Positions 5,152 to 12,611 of a DNA stretch of 12,611 nucleotides are shown piece by piece. Within the stretch, counting starts at the first letter, position 1; each line of letters opens with the position of its first letter. Below the pieces are notes generated by a model. That model saw nothing but the letters and a program-made list of their open reading frames with translations. It made no database searches and was not told the origin of the DNA. Location of the stretch: the NCBI GenBank assembly GCA_900754085.1, contig CAAEBO010000028.1, positions 1-12,611 of the forward strand, written 5' to 3'. Source of the DNA: Clostridia bacterium. Lineage in GTDB: Bacteria > Bacillota > Clostridia > TANB77 > CAG-508. A program made the position numbers and the translations under genes.

Positions 5152-6498
5152 ATGCATAAAAAGAAATTAATAATAGCTTTAATAATTATCGTTAATTTAA
5201 CTATAATGACAGTCGTTTCAAATGCATCAACCAAAGGAGTAATTACAGGGGAAACAGTTAAATTACGTAAAGGACCTAATTTAGATTCAGGTCTTGTAAC
5301 ATTACTTTCAGTTGATAATAAAGTAGAAGTACTTTCTAAAGAAGGCGATTGGTATAAAGTAAAATATAAAGATTATACAGGATATGTATATGCTGATTAC
5401 ATAAAAGTAAATGGGGAAGTTGAAGATAATACTCCTATCCAAAACAATCCTGTAGAAAATACAAATACTACAGTTAATAATGTATCAAATGAAATAACAA
5501 CTTCACAAGAAAATGTTGTATCAAATAATACTATTCAAAATAATACAACTACAAATAATTCTACAGAAATATCAAATAACGAAGACGTTTTAGGAAAAGA
5601 ATATAAATTATTAGAGGATACAGAAGTTAATATATTACCTTTAATAAATGCAGAAACAGTTGATACATTAAAAAAAGAATCAATAGTTACTGTAGAAGAT
5701 GAAATAAATGGATGGGTATTTGTAAATGCAGATTTATGCTCAGGATGGTTGAGAATGGGAAAATTAGTAGAAATACAACAAGAAGATACTAAACCTGTTG
5801 AGCCAGCAGAGACAAAACCAGAAGAAACAATAGAAAATCAGGAGCCAAAAATAGGATTTATTAGTGCAAGTAGCGTAAATGTTAGAGCAGAAGCAAATAC
5901 TTCTAGTAAAATTCTAGCAACATTAACAAGAAATGCGAAAGTAACTATAGAGAATGTAGAAAATGGATGGGCAAAGATAAAGACAGAAAAAGGAATTGTA
6001 GGATATGTTTCAAATGAATATATATCAGATAAACAAATTAAAGAAACTAATAGAACAAATGAATCTAGAGAACATAAAGCTGTAACTTTACCAAATGTAG
6101 AAGCTAAAGAAACTACTAGTAATGTAAGCAACAAAGGTCAAGATGTCGTACAATATGCAAAAACTTTATTAGGAAAATCATATGTTTATGGAGCAGAAGG
6201 TCCAAATTCATTTGATTGTTCCGGCTTTACGAAATATATTTATAAAAAGTTTGGTATAAATTTACCACATTCTGCAGCAGCACAGGCTAATGCTGGAAAG
6301 ACAATATCAAAAGAAGAATTACAGCTAGGAGATATGGTGTTTTTTTCACAATCAGGTAATTCAATAGGGCATGTTGGAATATTTGTAGGAAATAATAGTT
6401 TTATACATGCTGCGAATCCAAAAAAGGGAGTTGTAATAACTTCATTATCAGATAGTTATTACTTAAATAATTATAAAAAAGCTATAAGAGTATTATAA
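5152..6498 (+). CDS. Secreted cell-wall hydrolase: SH3b repeats plus NlpC/P60 peptidase
   Basis: A 448-residue exported protein with an NlpC/P60 catalytic domain, a family that cleaves peptide stems of peptidoglycan. Residues 1-25 form a signal peptide (KKK, hydrophobic core, likely cut after SNA). SH3b domain 1 is about 28-87 (VKLRKGPNLDS, GDWYKVKYKDYTGYV). Domain 2 is about 146-208 and degenerate. Domain 3 is about 234-293 (VNVRAEANTSSKIL, GWAKIKTEKGIVGYV). Linkers between them are Asn/Thr-rich (92-143) and Pro/Glu/Lys-rich (209-232). The NlpC/P60 domain covers about 328-448, with catalytic Cys356 in DCSGF, His407 in GHVGIF and His419 in FIHAANP. The ATG has AAGGAG (5136-5141) ten bases upstream, and a consensus promoter precedes it. 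comEC follows 24 bases after its stop. The exact bond cleaved and the physiological role are unknown. Confidence 0.92.
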   Translation: MHKKKLIIALIIIVNLTIMTVVSNASTKGVITGETVKLRKGPNLDSGLVTLLSVDNKVEVLSKEGDWYKVKYKDYTGYVYADYIKVNGEVEDNTPIQNNPVENTNTTVNNVSNEITTSQENVVSNNTIQNNTTTNNSTEISNNEDVLGKEYKLLEDTEVNILPLINAETVDTLKKESIVTVEDEINGWVFVNADLCSGWLRMGKLVEIQQEDTKPVEPAETKPEETIENQEPKIGFISASSVNVRAEANTSSKILATLTRNAKVTIENVENGWAKIKTEKGIVGYVSNEYISDKQIKETNRTNESREHKAVTLPNVEAKETTSNVSNKGQDVVQYAKTLLGKSYVYGAEGPNSFDCSGFTKYIYKKFGINLPHSAAAQANAGKTISKEELQLGDMVFFSQSGNSIGHVGIFVGNNSFIHAANPKKGVVITSLSDSYYLNNYKKAIRVL

Positions 6499-6522
6499 CG
6501 GGGCAAAAAGAAAAGAGGTAAT

Positions 6523-8907
6523 TTGAAAAGACCGATTATAATAGTATTAATTTCATATATTATAGGTATATTGGGGGGATTATATTTAAATAGTATAATC
6601 TTCCTTTTTTTATTACTTAGCTTAATTGTTGGTTGTGTTTGTATTAAAAATATAAATAAAAAGTATTTTAGATTCCTAAGAACTTTTTTTAGAAGATATA
6701 CAATTATATTAATTATATGTAGCATAATTTTTGGATATTATTATACGAATAAATTAGAAAATAAGTATAATAATTTATATGAAGAAGATGAAGAAATTAA
6801 AGAATATGCTTTAGTTGTTAGTGAGAAAAAAGAAAGTAAATATAAAGATACATATAAAATAAAAATTATTAATAGTAGGAATAAAAAAAGGAATAATACA
6901 CAATTGTATATGCGTGTAAAAAAGGGAAGTAATATAGAATATGGAGATATGATATTTATTGATGCAAAATTTTTAGAACCAGAGATAGATAGAAACGAAA
7001 GAGGATTTAATTATAAAGAATATTTAAAGACTATTAAAATATATGGAACACTAGACACAAATAAATATATGATTATAGAAAAAGAAAAAATAAGTAAAAT
7101 ATTATTTTATACATCGAAACTAAAGAAAAAATTAAAAGAGAATATTGGTAAAGCAATAAAGGATGAAGAAAATGAAAAGTTGCTAATAGCAATGATTTTA
7201 GGTGATACAGATGAATTAAGAGATGAAGTAAAAGAAGATTTCTTAAATAGTAATTTATATCATATTCTATCCGTATCTGGCGGACAAGTTTCTAATATTA
7301 TTATAGGAATTACTATTATATCAAAAATATTAAAAGCTCATAGAAAAATACTCAATATTATTTGCATAATAATATTAATTATTTTTATGTTTCTTACAGG
7401 ACTAACGCCATCAATAGTTAGAGCATGTATTATGGGGATAATAAGCTTAGTTGCAAGCCTTTTCTTTAAAAGATATGATATTGCAAACAGCTTAGGTATT
7501 TCATTAATTTTAATTTTGTTAAATAATCCGCATTCAATTAATAGTTTGAGTGTTTTATTATCTTATTTTGGATTTTTAGGAATAATTATTTTAGGAAGTT
7601 ATTGCATTCAAAAAGTGAATAAAATTGTAGAAAATAATATTATAAGATATATTTTGAACATAATAATTAGTTCAATTTCTGCACAAATTTTTATTTTTCC
7701 AATTATATTATATATTTTTGGAACAATTTCATTAACATTTATATTTTCAAATTTATTTATAATTCCAATTTCATCTATAATAACAATTATGGGATTCTTT
7801 ATGATGATATGCCCAATTAGAATATTAGGAATAATAGAGCCTATTATAGAAATTACAATCAAGATAGTTAAATTTTTTGCTAATATGAGCATTTCAAAAA
7901 TTTATTGTATAATACCAAACATTATTCAAATAATAATTTACTATGTTATAAATATTTACTTATATTATATGATAAGAAGGGATTATACTTATAAAATAAA
8001 GCATTTTATAAAAAAATATAGAAGAGCCATTTTGATAATTATAACTATCACTATTTTTATAAAAATTTTAAACATTAATAATTTAGCAAGTTTTTATATA
8101 GATTTTATAGATGTCGGTCAGGGAGATGCTACATTAATAATTACAGATAATAACAAAAAGATACTAATAGATGGAGGAGGAAGTGAGTTCAATTCAGATT
8201 TTGACGTTGGTAAAAATACATTATTGCCACATTTATTAAAGAAAAAGATTAATAAATTAGATTATGTTATAATTTCACATTTCGATTCAGACCATGTAGG
8301 TGGAATATTAACAGTGTTAAACGAATTAAAAGTAGAAAAGGCAATAATAGGAAAACAATTCGAAAATTCAGAAAATTACGAAAAATTCATAAAGATAATT
8401 GAAAAGAAAAAAATAAAACTTTATGCTGTGGAAGCTGGTCAAAAAATAAAAGTAGATAAAAATACAAATATTGAGATTTTATGGCCAGATACATCTAATA
8501 TAATTAGAGAAAATATATTAAATAATAATTCTTTAGTATGTAAATTGAATTTTAAGGACAAATCAATATTATGTACAGGTGATATAGAAGAAATGGCTGA
8601 GAAGGCAATTTTAAGCAAATACAGAGATAATTTAAACATACTAAAATCAGATATTATAAAAATAGCACATCATGGATCTAAATCGTCATCCATTATGCAG
8701 TTCATAAATAAAGTAAAACCAAAAATAGCTTTAATAGGAGTGGGTAAAAATAATAAATTTGGTCATCCAAGTTCTATAACAATAGAAAATTTACAAAAAG
8801 CAGGAACTGAAATTTTTAGAACAGACGAAAGTGGAGAAATTCAAATACAAATTACAAATAAAGGAGAGATTAAAGCAAAGGTACATTTAATGAAAAAAAG
8901 TAGATAA
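6523..8907 (+). CDS. comEC: ComEC/Rec2 family DNA-uptake channel, full three-domain form
   Basis: A 794-residue ComEC, the membrane channel carrying incoming single-stranded DNA in natural transformation. Membrane segments at about 3-40 and 58-75 flank an N-terminal soluble domain (about 85-190). The competence core spans about 215-520, with LIAMILGDTDEL (221-232), HILSVSGGQV (247-256), LTGLTPSIVRACIM (291-304), SVLLSYFGFLGI (343-354) and many hydrophobic helices. A metallo-beta-lactamase domain (about 525-790) carries FIDVGQGDA (528-536), LIDGGG (548-553), SHFDSDHVGG (585-594), CTGDIE (684-689) and IAHHGSKSSS (714-723), so its metal ligands look intact. It starts with TTG at 6523, four bases after AGAGG (6514-6518); no other start codon exists between the preceding in-frame stop and this one. 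No other competence gene is in the window, so transformation is not proven. Confidence 0.94.
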   Translation: MKRPIIIVLISYIIGILGGLYLNSIIFLFLLLSLIVGCVCIKNINKKYFRFLRTFFRRYTIILIICSIIFGYYYTNKLENKYNNLYEEDEEIKEYALVVSEKKESKYKDTYKIKIINSRNKKRNNTQLYMRVKKGSNIEYGDMIFIDAKFLEPEIDRNERGFNYKEYLKTIKIYGTLDTNKYMIIEKEKISKILFYTSKLKKKLKENIGKAIKDEENEKLLIAMILGDTDELRDEVKEDFLNSNLYHILSVSGGQVSNIIIGITIISKILKAHRKILNIICIIILIIFMFLTGLTPSIVRACIMGIISLVASLFFKRYDIANSLGISLILILLNNPHSINSLSVLLSYFGFLGIIILGSYCIQKVNKIVENNIIRYILNIIISSISAQIFIFPIILYIFGTISLTFIFSNLFIIPISSIITIMGFFMMICPIRILGIIEPIIEITIKIVKFFANMSISKIYCIIPNIIQIIIYYVINIYLYYMIRRDYTYKIKHFIKKYRRAILIIITITIFIKILNINNLASFYIDFIDVGQGDATLIITDNNKKILIDGGGSEFNSDFDVGKNTLLPHLLKKKINKLDYVIISHFDSDHVGGILTVLNELKVEKAIIGKQFENSENYEKFIKIIEKKKIKLYAVEAGQKIKVDKNTNIEILWPDTSNIIRENILNNNSLVCKLNFKDKSILCTGDIEEMAEKAILSKYRDNLNILKSDIIKIAHHGSKSSSIMQFINKVKPKIALIGVGKNNKFGHPSSITIENLQKAGTEIFRTDESGEIQIQITNKGEIKAKVHLMKKSR

Positions 8908-8920
8908 AATAGTTATATTT

Positions 8921-8950
8921 GTATAAATTTACTAAAAAATTTACATAATA
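8921..8950 (+). promoter_or_regulatory. Candidate sigma-G/sigma-F type (forespore) promoter
   Basis: GTATA (8921-8925) and CATAATA (8944-8950) are separated by 18 bases. This fits the forespore sigma-G pattern (about GHATR, 17-18 bases, CATWHTA). Transcription would begin near 8957, some 23 bases before the ATG at 8980. A weaker housekeeping match (TTTACT 8928-8933, 18 bases, TATTAA 8952-8957) overlaps. The background is very AT-rich, so either match could be chance, but the first suits the gene downstream. Confidence 0.45.
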
Positions 8951-8979
8951 GTATTAAAGATTTAAAGGCAGGGATTTAT

Positions 8980-9570
8980 ATGAATAAGTTTAAAATAACT
9001 ATAATTTCGATATGTACAATAATTTTAATTATATTAACGACTGCTGTAGTTTATGAAAATATAAAATATGATAAAATAGCAAAAGAAAATAATAAAATAA
9101 CAGATGATTGTATTTATGAAGAGAAATCTGATGAAAATAAAATAAATGAAATAGAAGTAAGTGAAATAGAAACAAAAATTTCTCCAAATGCAAAACTAAT
9201 AATAAAGAAATATTATAAAGAATGTGGTCATACTACAGAGGAGATAAAAAATGTTACTAATGACATGGTAAATAAAAATAAAGAAGAAATTGAAAAAATA
9301 TATTCGGACTATAATATAGAAAAATTTTTAAATAATGAAATTATACTAAAAAAAGAAGAAGAAGGGCAATGTAACGAACATTACATTATAAGAGATGAAA
9401 ATAGTAATATTGTTATTTACAAAGTCTTAAGTGATGGGACAGAAGAGGTATATCAAAATACAGGTATTTCTACAGAATATTTACCAGAGACAGATATAAT
9501 AAATTTAAAAGCAGGAGTAAAAGTGTTTGGAATAGAAAATTTAAATAGTATAATAGAAGATTTTGAATAA
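8980..9570 (+). CDS. BofC-like membrane-anchored protein (BofC C-terminal domain)
   Basis: A 196-residue protein with one N-terminal membrane helix (about 5-25) and an extracytoplasmic, very acidic and lysine-rich remainder. The last 70 residues, from GQCNEHYII (129-137) through NIVIYKVLSDGTEEVY, YLPETDIINLKAGVKVFG and LNSIIEDFE (188-196), resemble the C-terminal domain of BofC. In Bacillus subtilis, BofC is a forespore-made exported protein that restrains SpoIVB in the sigma-K checkpoint. Three cysteines (44, 82, 131) occur. ATG at 8980 has only a modest AGGG site (8970-8973), six bases upstream. A sigma-G-like promoter precedes it. No spoIVB or other sporulation gene is in view, so the role is uncertain; the family call is by recalled pattern rather than alignment. 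Confidence 0.62.
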   Translation: MNKFKITIISICTIILIILTTAVVYENIKYDKIAKENNKITDDCIYEEKSDENKINEIEVSEIETKISPNAKLIIKKYYKECGHTTEEIKNVTNDMVNKNKEEIEKIYSDYNIEKFLNNEIILKKEEEGQCNEHYIIRDENSNIVIYKVLSDGTEEVYQNTGISTEYLPETDIINLKAGVKVFGIENLNSIIEDFE

Positions 9571-9583
9571 TATGAAATACAGC

Positions 9584-9618
9584 AAAAAAACAGTTCTATT
9601 TTTTAGAACTGTTTTTTG
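9584..9618. terminator. Bidirectional terminator between the convergent BofC-like and pgsA-like genes
   Basis: AAAAAACAGTTCTA (9585-9598) pairs perfectly with TAGAACTGTTTTTT (9604-9617), with a loop of five T. The A run on the left and T run on the right make it work in both directions. On the minus strand the structure includes the pgsA stop codon (9596-9598) and its last six codons. Confidence 0.88.
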
Positions 9619-10195
9619 TTTTATCTATGAATTGCTCATTTATTTTTAAATTTTCTTTTTTTAAATAACCTTGCATATAAAAAGCTTTTATATACATAAG
9701 TAAAGAGAATATTGTAGAAATTAATGCTAAGTAGTAAATATATATACTAAAATCAAATGTAAAATTAAATTCTTTAATAAATAGTGAACATACAATAGCT
9801 ATATAAAATAAAACTGTAGCAAGTTTTCCATACCATTTACTTGAAACAACTAATTCTTTACCATATAAGAAAGATGCACCCGCAACCATAATAAACTCTT
9901 TTAAAATAACAATTATTATAATCCACATTGGAATAATATCTTTTAGTGCTAAAGTAGCTAAAGTTATTATTTGTGTGCATTTATCTGCCAAAGGGTCAAT
10001 TAGTTTACCAAAATTTGTTATAAAATTAAATTTTCTTGCAATAAATCCATCTAAAATATCTGTTAAACCAGAGATAGTAAATATTACGAAAGCTGCTATA
10101 AATTTATCATTAGCTAAGTTTAATACAATAAATGGTATAAGTATAAATCTAAATATTGTTAATATATTAGGGATATGTTTAGCAATTTTTTTCAT
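9596..10195 (-). CDS. pgsA: CDP-alcohol phosphatidyltransferase, probably phosphatidylglycerophosphate synthase
   Basis: A 199-residue integral membrane protein with the complete CDP-alcohol phosphatidyltransferase signature. Asp46, Asp49, Gly50, Ala53, Arg54, Gly63, Asp67 and Asp71 lie in TDILDGFIARKF and NFGKLIDPLADK. The N-terminal NIPNILT-type start (KHIPNILTIFRFILIPFIV) and the length fit PgsA, which joins CDP-diacylglycerol and glycerol-3-phosphate as the first committed step to phosphatidylglycerol. About five or six membrane helices are visible. Cardiolipin or phosphatidylserine synthase homologues share the motif, so the substrate is inferred. The ATG has GGAGG (minus strand, 10207-10203) seven bases upstream. 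It lies 23 bases downstream of the clpE-like gene on the same strand and is probably co-transcribed. The coding end runs into the shared terminator. Confidence 0.88.
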   Translation of the reverse strand: MKKIAKHIPNILTIFRFILIPFIVLNLANDKFIAAFVIFTISGLTDILDGFIARKFNFITNFGKLIDPLADKCTQIITLATLALKDIIPMWIIIIVILKEFIMVAGASFLYGKELVVSSKWYGKLATVLFYIAIVCSLFIKEFNFTFDFSIYIYYLALISTIFSLLMYIKAFYMQGYLKKENLKINEQFIDKTKNSSKK

Positions 10196-10218
10196 TAATA
10201 ATCCTCCATTAAATACAA

Positions 10219-12567
10219 TTATAATATTGTGAATGTTAATTCATCATTTTCTAAATTTACTTTTATAGTATTTCCATTAACTATTTCTTGTCTTAAAACT
10301 TTTTCAGATAATTCATCTTCAATATAACGTTGAATAGCTCTTCTTAAAGGTCTAGCTCCATATTTTAAATCTGTACCTTTATGCATTAAATATTTTTTTG
10401 CATCATCACTTACTATTAAGCTAATATTTTTATCTTCGAGAGCTCTATTAGTATCTGAAAGCATTATATCTACAATTTGTATTAATTCATTTTCTGTTAG
10501 ACTGTCAAAAATAACAATCTCATCAATTCTATTTAAAAATTCAGGTCTAAATGTTTCTCTAAGGCTAGATTCTATTTTTTCCTTATTAAATGTTTTGGAA
10601 GAGTTAAAACCAATAGAATTTACATTAACATTAGATCCGACATTAGAAGTCATGATAATAATTGTATTTTCAAAACTTACTGTATTTCCTTGTGAATCTG
10701 TAAGTCTACCATCATCTAATATTTGTAATAAAAGATTGAATACATCTGGATGCGCTTTTTCTATTTCGTCAAAAAGAACAATTGAGTAAGGTTGTCTTTT
10801 TACTTTTTCTGTTAATTGACCTGCATCATCATAACCAACATAACCTGGAGGAGAGCCAATTAATTTAGCAGTAGAGTTGCTTTCCATATATTCTGACATA
10901 TCAACTCTAATAATCATTTCTTCATTTCCAAACATTTCGAATGCTAAAGATTTAGCAAGCTCAGTTTTTCCAACACCTGTAGGGCCAACAAATATAAAAG
11001 AAGGTGGTCTTTTGGTACTTTTTAAGCCTGCGCGATTTCTTCTTATAGCGCGTGAAACACTATTTACAGCTTCATTTTGACCGATTATTCTATTGTGAAG
11101 ATTTTTTTCTAAATTTAATAATTTTTCTGTTTCGGCTTCTGTTATTTTTGTAACAGGAATTTTAGTCCAACTTTCTATAACTTGAGCAATGTCTTGTATA
11201 GTTAAATTTGGAACAGTTAAATTGTTTTTTAGTTCTTCTATTTCTTGATTTATAGAGCATTCAGTAGCTTTTAACTTAGCAGCTTTTTCATAATCTTGAT
11301 TAGAATCTGCTTCACTAGTAGATTTTGCACTTTCTGCTGCAATTTCTTCTTGTTCTTCTTTAATTTCTTTTAATCTTTTTTCTAAAACTTGTAATTTAAA
11401 TAAGTCTTTATTGTTTAAATTTATTCTAGAACAAGCCTCATCTAGAATATCAACAGCTTTATCTGGTAAAAATCTTTCGTGGATATATTTTTCAGACATA
11501 GAAACTGTTTTTTCAATTACATCTTTGGAAATTTTTACACCATGAAATTTTTCATAATATTGTTTAATTCCTTCTAAGATTTCTATAGAATCTTGTATAC
11601 TTGGTTCTTGTACCATGATAGGTTGAAATCTTCTTTCTAAGGCAGAATCCTTTTCTATATATTTTCTATATTCTTTTAGAGTAGTAGTACCAATTAATTG
11701 AAGTTCACCATTAGCTAAAGAAGGTTTTAATATATTCGCTGCATTCATAGAATGATCTGAATCTCCAGCTCCAATAATATTATGAATTTCATCTATAACT
11801 AAAATGATATTACCTAAATCTTTACATTCGTCTACTAAAGATTTCATTCTAGACTCAAATTGCCCTCTAAATTGAGTTCCAGCAATTAGAGCAGTCATAT
11901 CTATTAAATAAATTTCTTTATCTAATAATTTAGGTGGAACATCTTTATTTGCTATTTTTATAGCTAGACCTTGTGCTAAAGCAGTTTTACCTACACCAGG
12001 TTCTCCAATTAAACAAGGATTATTTTTAGACCTTCTATTTAAAATTTGAATCATTCTTTCAATTTCTTTATTTCTACCAATTACATTATCTAATTCATTA
12101 TTTTTTGCTTTTTGAGTTAGATTAGTACCATATGAATCCAAAAACTTTTTCTTTTTCTTCTTAGTTTTAGAAGCTTTTTTTTGTTGCTTAGAATTAGTAG
12201 ATTCAGATGTACTATCATTGTTTGGAGTAATAAGCCCTGCGAATAGTGAGTCTAAAGGCATACCATTTTTATCCATAGAATCTTCATCTAAATCGTTAAG
12301 GTCAGCCCCTAAATTAACAAAATTTAAAGAATCTAAATTTAAATTTTTAGATAAATCTTTAAAAAGTGATTCTAATTGATTAGACATATTACTAGAATCT
12401 ATATTATTATTTAAAATGTTATTTTGTTTTGCAATAACATCTAATGGATCAATTCCTTTTTTCTTCGCACAATCAAAACATAAACCCCTTAAAGATTCTT
12501 TACCATCTTTATCTGTTGAGTTTATGAAAATAATTGCAGTATTCTTTTTACATTCTGAACAAATCAT
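10219..12567 (-). CDS. clpE: ClpE-type AAA+ unfoldase (Clp ATPase with N-terminal zinc finger)
   Basis: A 782-residue Hsp100 ATPase that should unfold proteins for ClpP. The N-terminus is a Cys4 zinc finger (Cys3-x-x-Cys6, Cys30-x-x-Cys33) resembling ClpE and McsA, instead of the Clp_N repeats of ClpC. A low-complexity linker (about 45-155, rich in Asn, Ser, Asp, with a six-lysine run at 136-141) follows. AAA-1 has GEPGVGKT (188-195) and ILVIDE (255-260). A UVR-like segment is at about 425-447 (DYEKAAKLKATE). AAA-2 has GPTGVGKT (528-535), VLFDE (597-601), LNRID (678-682) and GARPLRR (737-743). IGF at 652-654 matches the ClpP-docking loop. B. subtilis ClpE is about 700 residues; the excess lies mostly in the linker. 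The ATG has AAGGAG (12584-12579) eleven bases upstream. No CtsR operator is seen in the 44 upstream bases visible. Confidence 0.88.
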   Translation of the reverse strand: MICSECKKNTAIIFINSTDKDGKESLRGLCFDCAKKKGIDPLDVIAKQNNILNNNIDSSNMSNQLESLFKDLSKNLNLDSLNFVNLGADLNDLDEDSMDKNGMPLDSLFAGLITPNNDSTSESTNSKQQKKASKTKKKKKKFLDSYGTNLTQKAKNNELDNVIGRNKEIERMIQILNRRSKNNPCLIGEPGVGKTALAQGLAIKIANKDVPPKLLDKEIYLIDMTALIAGTQFRGQFESRMKSLVDECKDLGNIILVIDEIHNIIGAGDSDHSMNAANILKPSLANGELQLIGTTTLKEYRKYIEKDSALERRFQPIMVQEPSIQDSIEILEGIKQYYEKFHGVKISKDVIEKTVSMSEKYIHERFLPDKAVDILDEACSRINLNNKDLFKLQVLEKRLKEIKEEQEEIAAESAKSTSEADSNQDYEKAAKLKATECSINQEIEELKNNLTVPNLTIQDIAQVIESWTKIPVTKITEAETEKLLNLEKNLHNRIIGQNEAVNSVSRAIRRNRAGLKSTKRPPSFIFVGPTGVGKTELAKSLAFEMFGNEEMIIRVDMSEYMESNSTAKLIGSPPGYVGYDDAGQLTEKVKRQPYSIVLFDEIEKAHPDVFNLLLQILDDGRLTDSQGNTVSFENTIIIMTSNVGSNVNVNSIGFNSSKTFNKEKIESSLRETFRPEFLNRIDEIVIFDSLTENELIQIVDIMLSDTNRALEDKNISLIVSDDAKKYLMHKGTDLKYGARPLRRAIQRYIEDELSEKVLRQEIVNGNTIKVNLENDELTFTIL

Positions 12568-12611
12568 TAATTAAGTGTCTCCTTTATCGAAAATTTATAT
12601 AATTTATACAA

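Noticed and set aside
9975..10232. Plus-strand open frame opposite pgsA, and two opposite clpE (10595-10789, 10877-11080)
   Set aside because: Antisense shadows of genes whose catalytic motifs are intact on the other strand.
12568..12611. CtsR operator or promoter upstream of clpE
   Set aside because: No tandem GGTCAAA-like heptads appear in the visible 44 bases; the region is AT-rich and cut by the window edge, so no promoter call is safe.

Overview
The window is strongly AT-rich and reads as ordinary low-GC Gram-positive chromosome. Shine-Dalgarno sites are strong (AGGAGG types), coding third positions are mostly A/T, stops are mainly TAA, and I see no sign of a reassigned TGA. The gene set (rpmG-secE-nusG-rplKAJL, an NlpC/P60 protein with SH3b repeats, ComEC, a ClpE-type unfoldase, a BofC-like protein) points to Clostridia or a close relative. 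The BofC-like gene and a forespore-type promoter in front of it suggest an endospore former. I do not assign a genus.

Layout. Bases 1-82 are the 3' part of a 5S rRNA, so an rRNA operon enters from the left and ends at a terminator (107-154). A lone flavin reductase-like gene follows (186-782). A consensus-like promoter (800-828) starts a translation/secretion operon: rpmG, secE, nusG, rplK, rplA, rplJ and rplL (903-4282). This operon carries two probable feedback sites: an L1-binding mimic just before rplA, and an L10 leader with antiterminator/terminator alternatives before rplJ. A strong terminator follows rplL. The usual rpoB-rpoC genes are not next; an MTA/SAH nucleosidase gene (4367-5068) is.

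A second consensus-like promoter (5069-5097) begins directly after that stop codon. It drives a secreted SH3b-NlpC/P60 cell-wall hydrolase (5152-6498) and the DNA-uptake channel ComEC (6523-8907), 24 bases apart. A BofC-like membrane-anchored protein (8980-9570) follows, behind a sigma-G-like promoter. A bidirectional terminator (9584-9618) separates it from a leftward pair, clpE-like (12567-10219) then pgsA-like (10195-9596), 23 bases apart.

No mobile element, CRISPR array, phage gene or clearly new defence-like system is visible. The points most worth a second look are the regulatory RNA structures in the ribosomal operon, the split of rplJL from rpoBC, the forespore-type promoter before the BofC-like gene, the long SecE tail, and the ClpE linker. 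The intergenic stretches are all shorter than 300 bases and their contents are listed.
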